Of a stretch of DNA of 64,000 bases, positions 57,391-64,000 are shown in pieces (within the stretch, counting starts at the first letter, position 1; the number at the start of each line of letters is the position of its first letter). A program made the translations under genes and the position numbers. The notes beneath the pieces were generated by a model. It was not told the DNA's origin. It saw only the letters and a program-made list of their open reading frames with translations, and ran no database searches. The DNA comes from Larix kaempferi (lineage: Eukaryota > Streptophyta > Pinopsida > Pinales > Pinaceae): positions 2,356,001 through 2,420,000 of the forward strand of contig BSBM01000059.1 in assembly GCA_027924585.1 (NCBI GenBank), written 5' to 3'.

Positions 57391-58870
57391 AGTCAAGTAC
57401 TCTATAAGACCAAAAATTCATCAAGGTGGTATAAAAAAATGAAGGAGGGTAAATGACCGCATTAACCACAAGTCAAAGACAAGGTACCACAAGTCCAATA
57501 ATAACTCAATCAAGGTGGAGAAGGTACAACAAGTATTTAATAACTCAATCAGTAACATGTAATAAAATAAACATATTGATCATATAACAATAATAGAGGT
57601 ATAGTCGAAGATCTCCACGTCAACATTAAACCAAAAATCAGATCTGAAGTGTGGGTACAAATATAAACAATGGTCATAAAATAAGAAAATATAAACAATG
57701 GTCATAACATAGGTGTGGGTAGTAGAAGACCCATGACCCTTAGAACCAAGGGTATGCTCCAAATGTGGCCAAACAACCATAGTACTCTATAAGAGAAAAA
57801 CTTCAACAAGGTGGTTTTAAAAAAGTTACTGAAGGAGGGTAAATGACCCCATTAAACACAAGTGAAAGATAAGGTACCACAAGACCAATCATAGCTCAAT
57901 CAAGGTGGCGAAGGTACAACCAGTCATATCTCTCTCAAATGTACAACCGTTCCATATAACCTGAAAGTTCATCATCACAGTATAAGGAAGGGTTGTGGGA
58001 TGCCAAATAAAAATATCCCTCATTTCTCTCTATGCAATCCTGATAGCATCACATAACATATAAGTACCTTGTACTATAGAGAATAAAAGCCACCCGTGTT
58101 ACCTTTCAATTTAGGAATATGGTCTACAAAAGCAAAATTTCATCACAATTACCATCCAAATTTCTGACTAGTGCTAAAGCAACAATAAAATATTTTATAA
58201 CATAATTTTGATCTCTATCAACTTCAACACTCCTCTATGGTCCATCTGCTGAAGTTGGTCCTTGAGATGTAATGGGCAGTAATCAAATTATAACATATGC
58301 AACAGAAGTAAATAAGCAATGAAAAAAATGAATAAAAATTGATTAGGCTTCCTTGTACTCAGACAATTTTTTGGTTCAGATCTTATCCTTTTAAGGGACA
58401 AGTCGCCAAGGGAACATGAAAGTACCTCGAGAGAGAGGAAAAGTTAAGTACAGACCTCAAACAGGATAACACAGTCCACATGATACAACAATTTAGCACA
58501 TAGATGAAAGAAAGGTACAATAACATAACAATTCTACAGCTGCATGATAAAACGATACTATTTCTGAATAGTGGTAAAGCAACAATAAAACATTTTATAA
58601 CATAAATTTAATATCTTTCAGTAACAGGTAATAAAATAAACATATTGATCATATAACAATAAGAGAGGTATAGTTGAAGATCTCCACGTCAACATTTAAC
58701 CAAAAAACAGATCTGAAGTGTGGTACTATTTCTGAATAGTGCTAAAGCAACAGTAAAATATTTTACAACATAAATTTGATCTCTATCAACTTCAACACTC
58801 CTCTATGGTCCCTGTGCTGAAGTTGGTCATCGAGATGTAATGGGCAGTAATCAAATTATAAAGAGTGATG
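57391..58870. repeat. Cluster of interspersed direct repeats
   Basis: Three families recur. GTACTCTATAAGA...AAGGAGGGTAAATGAC...CTCAATCAAGGTGG.GAAGGTACAAC is at 57397-57525 and 57781-57920. AATAAAATAAACATATTGATC...GATCTCCACGTCAAC...CAGATCTGAAGTGTGG is at 57558-57655 and 58628-58722. CTAAAGCAACA.TAAAATATTTTA...CTCCTCTATGGTCC...GGGCAGTAATCAAATTATAA is at 58173-58293 and 58741-58862, with a partial copy near 58572. They suggest repeated local duplication; no coding sequence is seen. Confidence 0.8.
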
Positions 58871-59250
58871 ATGATCGAAGTCATGATGAACATATCTAAT
58901 ATATACAATATAAAGAGAATCAATGTTTCAGACTAATATATCTACTTGCATCACATACAGGAGTGATGATGTGTGAGAAAACACAAAATTTGAATATTAA
59001 AATACAAAATAATTATAAACAAGCATACAATGACTTGTGATGACATTTAAATTTAAAATTCAAATTCTAAGAAAATAAAAGATATAAATGGGAAAATTCC
59101 TAAGAGCATCACATAAAAGATAAGTACCTCTTAACTATACCAAATAAAAGTTATCTATGTTACATACTAACAATGTTTCATACTAATAACGTCAATATCC
59201 ATCAAAATACAAGTCATGAATTTATGTTGCATCTACTTTTTCGTTGATTT
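58871..59250. other. AT-rich sequence downstream of the SET/transposase gene
   Basis: It lies 3' of the stop codon at 59251-59253 (minus strand). No further exon or known repeat was seen. Confidence 0.5.
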
Positions 59251-60102
59251 CTATTTTTTTGCATTGTAAAAAGTTGCGAGTACGGTATCGCAATCATCAA
59301 TTGGCGCAGTATTTACTGCGATATCTCCTATTATTGTTTGTGCTTCCATGCCCTCATTTATGCCACTTCTTGTATGTCGCTGAGCAGGGCGTGGAGGCAG
59401 TTCTGAAGGGGTGTGAACTGCAACAACAGAAATGAGCATATATATATGACGTTGAATTATTATTGAAATAAATATTTCATTATTTTGATTAAAATTACAA
59501 TATTTCTCTTTACCAGTCTTTGTAGATGTGACAACTGGGGTGTTAATTGGAGGTCTAGTTGCTTCCTCTTGCAGTTCATGCTCCTGAGCTGCATGGTCTT
59601 CCATTGAAAGGAGAAAATTTATAAGTATATGTCAGGAAATATATATATCTAATCACAGTAGATATTTCTATTTCCAAAGAATACATACCAGAATAGACAC
59701 TATGCTCCACGCTATCATGGGACATATGCACCCCAACATCAACATGTACTTGCTGAGTACCGCTAGATTCACTGCTGCGGTTGCATTGTTTCTTAAAAAC
59801 AAACATAAATGATTAGTTATGGGTGATATAATCAGAAGTACTGAATAGACTTTAATAGTATACTACAATTGGTGATATACCTGCATTTGCGTCATTAGGG
59901 AGATTGGAGTCTACCCCAAGCTTTTCCAATGTTCAACCACACTTTTAAAACCAAGCTTTAGGTCTTCCTCGGTGACACCAGCTTGGAACGTATTTCCCTG
60001 CAATGAATGATAACACATTTTAAAATTTCCAGTATCAAAATCATATATTTGTTCGGTACTGTTAAATAAATATTCCCAACAATTAATCATTTCATACTTA
60101 CG
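59251..60102 (-). pseudogene. C-terminal exons of the SET/transposase gene
   Basis: Four small exons follow the transposase-like part. They read GNTFQAGVTEEDLKLGFKSV (59997-59881, with TAG after WKSLG where Trp is likely), CNRSSESSGTQQVHVDVGVH (59791-59689), HELQEEATRPPINTPVV (59597-59514) and HTPSELPPRPAQRHTRSG ending at FYNAKK stop (59417-59251). The tail is polar and low in hydrophobic residues, as is common at the C-terminus of plant TnpA-like proteins. No domain was recognised. The splice phases (0, 1, 1, with the matching two-base starts) are all consistent, which supports this as one transcript. Confidence 0.6.
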
Positions 60103-60645
60103 ATTCTTGCTCTTAGTTTTCTATAGCCACCCTGTCCCAGTCTATGTTGCCCGTGCTTTTCCATTCTATCCTTGGTTGCTTTGGAGGTGTTAGGTAGCCT
60201 TTATATGAAAATTTTGAAAAACCTTAGATATCAAAAATCTTACTTAAAACAAAAAAGAAAAAAATAATTGAGCTTATTTCAGTAAAAAGATGATATATGT
60301 TGTACCTTGCTTTACCAGGCCGTGGTTGTTTTCCTTGTTTTTTTTGCAAGTTCTCCTTTGCATCATCTATGAGTGCCTTCCACTCTTTCTCAGGAACCAT
60401 GGGAGGGCACTCATGCCTAATTTCAGCTTGCAATCTTTCCCTATATTGGGCCCTGGTATATTTCAAATTCTCACCGGCTAACCTTGCAACAACTTTCCTA
60501 TTGAAAGTATTGCCGAACAAGTTGACTATGTGGTCCATCAATTCATCTTTCTTAGTGCTATCTTGGCTATTCCACCGTGTGCGAATGGTGGGTCCAAACA
60601 AATCCAAGGCTTTGTCAGTCAAATGCCTGTAGAAGACATTGTTTC
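60102..60645 (-). pseudogene. Transposase_24-like (Ptta/En/Spm) domain exons
   Basis: The larger exon (60645-60306) encodes NNVFYRHLTDKALDLFGPTI, FNRKVVARLAGENLKYTRAQ and RHECPPMVPEKEWKALIDDA. The next (60198-60102) gives RLPNTSKATKDRMEKHGQHR then LGQGGYRKLRARI. The pattern (a basic helix region, YR.RL..E.....PP..VP...W..LI, then a Lys-rich HRLG.GGY) resembles the plant transposase Ptta/En/Spm family, Transposase_24, found in TnpA-like proteins of CACTA elements. Those bind subterminal repeats. Neither exon contains a stop, and the AG|G split codon joins exactly. The family call is from memory of the profile and needs a search. Confidence 0.55.
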
Positions 60646-60738
60646 CTGCAAAAACATGTAATCCATTAATTTATAATAATTTCAACGTATGTCTATTTCA
60701 ATTTCATGATTAAAATCAATAAATTAATGGATAAATAC

Positions 60739-61078
60739 CAGCAATTTTCTGAATCCTGATAGGAACACAAGAGTCATCCACCAGAAAGGTGAGATCTAGT
60801 GATCCAGTGCTTTTAACTCGTGTTGCTCCAGGAAAAGTTTCATGGTCATCTACAGTATGTTCATCTCCAGAGTCATGTGGAGTCCTAGGCTCCGTCTCAT
60901 CATGCTCCGGCATGGCATCGTGCTCTCTCTCATAAGTGCCATCATCAATGGATTCGAGGCCAATCGCAGGAGTTCCAAAAAGCCTCATTGGTACATTGCT
61001 TCTTTTTCGCTGCATTGGAGCATCACTGCTACCTATACCTGTCTCGGCAGGTTCTGTAGTCACGAGTTTAAAAAAATC
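60739..61078 (-). pseudogene. Acidic linker exon
   Basis: Bordered by acceptor TTTGTAG and donor GTATTT, it starts DFFKLVTTEPAETGIG. It then has QRKRSNVPMRLFG, a stretch rich in Asp, Glu and His (EREHDAMPEHDETEPR), and ends SLDLTFLVDDSCVPIRIQ. There is no stop. It joins in phase 1 to the Transposase_24-like exon (KIAG|NN). The acidic middle suggests a flexible linker or activation-type segment; no domain was recognised. Confidence 0.6.
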
Positions 61079-61187
61079 CTACAAACAATAAACTTTACTT
61101 TATTAGATCACCTGGAATAATAAAAAACATAATATCAGATATGAAATCACAACATAGCTTAAAAAAATTTGTGAAGATGCCACTTAC

Positions 61188-61379
61188 CCCATAAGATTTT
61201 ATTTGATCTTGCAGCTCTAGAATCCTTGCCTTGTTCTCCTGTGCCAAGGGCCTTTTGCTAGCCAAGGCAAGCATTTCTATGTTTTCCTTTTTCAAGGCTA
61301 CCCTAAAAGTGTGCAGTGGGTCAGTGGAATAGAAAATCTCTTACTCGAACCCCTCATCACCCAGATCGTGTGCACGTGA
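61188..61379 (-). pseudogene. Coiled-coil-like exon
   Basis: The 64-codon exon (acceptor TTTAG, donor GTAAGT) ends with KKENIEMLALASKRPLAQEN and KARILELQDQIKSYG. This is rich in Lys, Glu and Leu with rough heptad spacing, so it may form a coiled coil. One in-frame TAA lies near its start (GFE stop EIF), where GAA or CAA is likely. It is in phase 0 with its neighbours. Confidence 0.5.
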
Positions 61380-61484
61380 CTAAATTCAGCAAACAATAAA
61401 TTAAATTAAGCAATATAATTTTAACATCATTCAAATATTGATATTGTAATGAAAATTAAGTTACTATTATGCACTAACACTTAC

Positions 61485-62129
61485 CTGATGCGTTGTTATG
61501 GATGGTGAGTGTCCACGATGAACCGACGCCGTGGAAGCAGCAGGTGCCTTTCCACGGTCCTGAATGAACCAGTAATCCATCATAATGTCAGAAAAATGAA
61601 CCAGTAATCCATCATAAGCTCAGAAAAATGTGAATGACAATAGTGGACATTGAATGTTAACATACTAAATCGAAACATTTAGTTATTTTACTTAACACTT
61701 ACTTGAGGGGCCACAGAGTGTGACCTTCCATGGTCACCCTCGACCATGGAAGCAGTAGGTGCCTTTCCAATGGCGCCACCCCGACACAATAAATCAATAA
61801 ATAAATGTTTACCTCATACTAAATGATTGTAACATAAAGAAAAATGAGATATTGCATTAATATTTATTTTTACGTCAGAAGTAGAAGATACATGTTTGGC
61901 TCCATGGCCATGAGCATAATCCTGCCACAGTTTAATAAGCATGCTATCATATGGAAATATTAACAATAAGCAAGGAAAAAGCGAATGCTAACAGTGAAAA
62001 TCAGAACATCTTGTTATTGTAGTCATGTTTATTTACTATATTTAACATTTACCTATTGGGCGTAGATTCTGACCTTCCACGGTCACCCCGAACCGTGGAA
62101 GCATCATGTGCCTTTCCACTGCCACCACC
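61485..62129 (-). repeat. Tandemly duplicated mini-exons (GKA..AS...G..GRS motif)
   Basis: Three exon-like copies lie at 62129-62053 (GGGSGKAHDASTVRGDRGRS), 61780-61703 (GGAIGKAPTASMVEGDHGRS) and 61559-61485 (DRGKAPAASTASVHRGHSPS). A related ending, AQGNCGRSETMPLQ, closes the SET exon. Each is followed by a donor of the form GTAARTG, and the following intron sequences also match, so exon plus intron was duplicated. A different 16-codon exon (YAHGHGAKHVSSTSD, 61921-61874) lies between them. The copy at 61780 has lost its acceptor AG, and the copy at 62053 has a donor that breaks phase. Confidence 0.7.
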
Positions 62130-62332
62130 CTAAGCAAACGTTGAGTCAATAATTGCATCATAAAAAAAATTGAGATATTCATAGTAGTGTAATCACCATG
62201 TAATCACATGGAAATATTCATAATAAGCATGAATAAAGCGAATGACAACAGTGGAAATCGAATGTTAACAAAAAAAACCGAAACATTTAGTTATTGTACT
62301 AGTCATATTTAGTTACTACATTTAGCATTTAC

Positions 62333-63109
62333 TTGAAGAGGCATAGTTTCTGATCGTCCACAGTTACCCTGGGCCGCGGAAGCCACATCTATTCGATTTA
62401 AGTTGTAATCGATCAACAACTCTTCACATGCAAGTATTGTTTTTATTGCACATACAAATATACGATGATGTTCACGTGCCTCGAATTCGCAATTTGGTTG
62501 CTTATTTGTTGTCACTGGTCGTGTACTATTTATAAAGCCAACAACGTTTCCGGACACTTTTTGTCTCCCATCAATATACATAATCGCCCCTTTGTTTTTA
62601 TTGTTTTCTGCTAGTTGAATATAATTCGCGGCAAGTCCGTATCTCCGCATACTTCGAGTATATTGGACCAAGATCAACCAATTATTGTATCTATATAGTG
62701 GTCCTACATACTCCATCAATTCAGTTACAGTGCCATAGCGGACCTTTATTCCATCCATGGAAAATAGCCCCAATCCATGTAAGGACGAAGGAGCGATTTG
62801 ATACATCCTCCCATTGATGAGGAAATCTATGTCCACTTGAGGTAGCATATTAGGTACCCATCGTTGCACTAGATGTTTATACCTCGATGGAAAATCAATT
62901 TCTGCTATGCTCTCAGCATCATAATTACACGACCCACCGTTGGCAATAAAATATTTCATGCGTCTATGAAATCTTTTCCTTATCTTTTCAGATCTAGTTG
63001 ACATAGAACCGGTAGATCTAGTACAACTTGTCTCACTTTCAACCTCTTCGAGTATATCTTCATCATCACTTGAGGAAGATAGATCTGACAGATACCTATT
63101 TGGTGGTAC
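62333..63109 (-). CDS. SET-domain exon (lysine-methyltransferase-like), 259 codons open
   Basis: The exon runs from acceptor GAGTGTAG to donor GTAAATG without a stop. Residues 1-40 are acidic and Ser-rich (SDLSSSSDDEDILEEVESE), followed by a basic KIRKRFHRRMK. From about residue 105 the SET signature appears. SSLHGLGLFSMDG is the GxG motif, VTELMEYVGPL follows, SGNVVGFINSTRP with PNCEFE stands for the RFINHSxxPN pseudoknot, and CEELLIDYN is the ELxYDY motif. These form the S-adenosylmethionine and lysine channel in known enzymes; here RFINHS is GFINST, so activity is uncertain. The exon ends with a GRS-type segment shared with the downstream mini-exons. Pre-SET and post-SET cysteine clusters were not seen. 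An upstream exon may supply the start; the first internal Met is residue 36 (63004). Confidence 0.75.
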
Positions 63110-64000
63110 CTACACTCGAGAAAACAACAATAAACAGGACGGTGTTTTGTTTCTTCTTTGAAAGTACACATTTACTTAGTTAAACACATTTACTTCCCTC
63201 AAATCTGAGGCTTAGGAGGGACATGCCGAACCCTAGTGGGTGTAGTGTTACAAATCTCAGCTGAAGTGTTTGGTATTGGGAGGACGATTTTTGTCAGGAA
63301 GAGACCAAGTTACAGTGCCATAACAAGCTATCCATATGACACCACATTCATCACTGTAGGCTGTGAGCTCTTTTGTGGACTGATATTGCACATTTGGGGG
63401 TCTTTTTCTCTTGTGGGGAGAACAAAACCACCGAGGACAACAAATTAAGGAAGTTAACTAGTATATCACCCGGTTTTGGTCCTTCCGACACTGCTGGGAC
63501 TATTATTGGCAGCCTACCCTCTTTCTTTGAATGGCATATTTTTGGCAGCCTATCCTTCATTTTTAAAATTTACATGCTAGTATTTTATGCTAATGCATAT
63601 CACTCAACTAAGAAACATTATTTGACTATATCATCCCAACAAACCATAACTACAGTGAGAGGGTCCACTTAGGAGTACATTGCAGCAGTGTTTGTAACTG
63701 TTTCATGTCAAATACATCTTAACCAAATAATCAGTAAAATACTACAGCAGAGAACGCAAAATACATCAGCTAACTTAGGTGAGATATTACACCTTAGACA
63801 TGTTGCAAATTTCAAATTCATGCAAAGTGGCACTCAAATGGCCATGAGAAATTTGATTTTCAAAGACTTTCAATATTACGAGGATCTTTTTTGTATCAAG
63901 CTTTAGCAAGCAACTTGTAGGATAGATTTTCAGACATTATGTGTATATTGATTTTCCGACTATATTGATTTAAAAAAAAAAAACAAATAATAAATTTCAA
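63110..64000. other. Unassigned window end, possible upstream exon
   Basis: Minus-strand sequence near 63235-63200 reads RHVPPKPQI, similar to the VPPNRYL start of the SET exon, and is followed by a GTAAATG donor-like sequence. It may be a duplicated or upstream exon. The plus-strand frames at 63236-63906 show no family motif. Confidence 0.35.

Larger units (their letters stand above)
59251..63109 (-). pseudogene. SET-domain / Transposase_24-like multi-exon gene
   Basis: Thirteen exon-like blocks run on the minus strand: 63109-62333, 62129-62053, 61921-61874, 61780-61703, 61559-61485, 61379-61188, 61078-60739, 60645-60306, 60198-60102, 59997-59881, 59791-59689, 59597-59514 and 59417-59251 (stop). 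Most have AG/GT borders, and the split codons of the last seven rejoin correctly, so about 830 codons can be traced. Order of parts: acidic N-terminus, SET domain, Gly-Arg-Ser mini-exons, possible coiled coil, acidic linker, Transposase_24-like domain, polar tail. Faults: TAA at about 61341, TAG at about 59911, a missing acceptor before 61780, and a donor at 62053 that breaks phase. The first exon begins at an acceptor, so an upstream exon may exist. It could also be two adjacent genes; only a transcript can decide. Confidence 0.6.

Overview
This is a stretch of repeat-rich plant nuclear DNA, probably from a seed plant with a large genome. It is AT-rich and full of nested, decaying transposable elements. 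It also carries intron-containing fragments of plant genes: the Pol V largest subunit (a plant-specific enzyme), a PDR-type ABCG transporter, a UTP13/TORMOZ-like protein, importin alpha and DNA ligase 1. No host gene here looks intact. Nearly every recognisable coding segment carries stops, frameshifts or missing exons.

Layout. 1-5 kb: remains of a Ty3/gypsy element on the minus strand (gag, protease, primer binding site). 5.3-5.7 kb: two exons of an NRPE1-like (Pol V) pseudogene, minus strand. 6-7.6 kb: tandem repeats, a SINE and a strong hairpin. 7.65-15.4 kb: an old hAT transposase gene broken by two later insertions. One is a 4,353-bp second hAT element with an 8-bp target duplication; the other is a 791-bp hAT-type MITE, also with an 8-bp duplication. 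15.4-18.4 kb: LINE remnants and a 426-bp tandem duplication that carries a copied hAT/MITE junction. 19.7-29.0 kb: a gene-fragment cluster flanked by two related copies of an NRPE1-like first exon, holding an importin-alpha fragment (plus strand) and a UTP13-ABCG chimeric pseudogene (minus strand). 29.17-31.43 kb: a complete 2,254-bp non-autonomous Ty1/copia element with LTRs, primer binding site, polypurine tract and 5-bp target duplication. 31.4-42.5 kb: mostly degraded repeats, with a hAT fragment, an LTR-like stretch and a LINE fragment. 43.1-43.95 kb: a 35-bp minisatellite of about 23 units, followed by a tRNA-Val-like sequence. 44.6-47.3 kb: LINE RNase H, a 189-bp tandem duplication, copia gag and a second SINE. 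50.35-50.77 kb: two DNA ligase 1 exons. 52.8-53.1 kb: copia integrase. 54.18-54.69 kb: a CACTA-like terminus with 22-bp subterminal repeats.

The most interesting part is 59.25-63.11 kb on the minus strand. Thirteen exon-like blocks can be traced. Most junctions have consensus splice sites, and the reading phase is consistent across the last seven blocks. They lead from a clear SET (lysine methyltransferase) domain, through tandemly duplicated Gly-Arg-Ser-rich mini-exons, a possible coiled coil and an acidic segment, to a domain resembling plant Ptta/En/Spm transposase (Transposase_24), and end at a stop codon. With the CACTA-like end about 5 kb beyond the stop, this may be a CACTA-type element whose TnpA-like protein is fused to a histone-methyltransferase-like domain. 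Two premature stops and two splice-site faults show that this copy is probably dead, but the family may have live members.

Limits: everything was read by eye. Family calls rest on remembered conserved motifs, not on searches, and boundaries without a duplication or splice signal are approximate.
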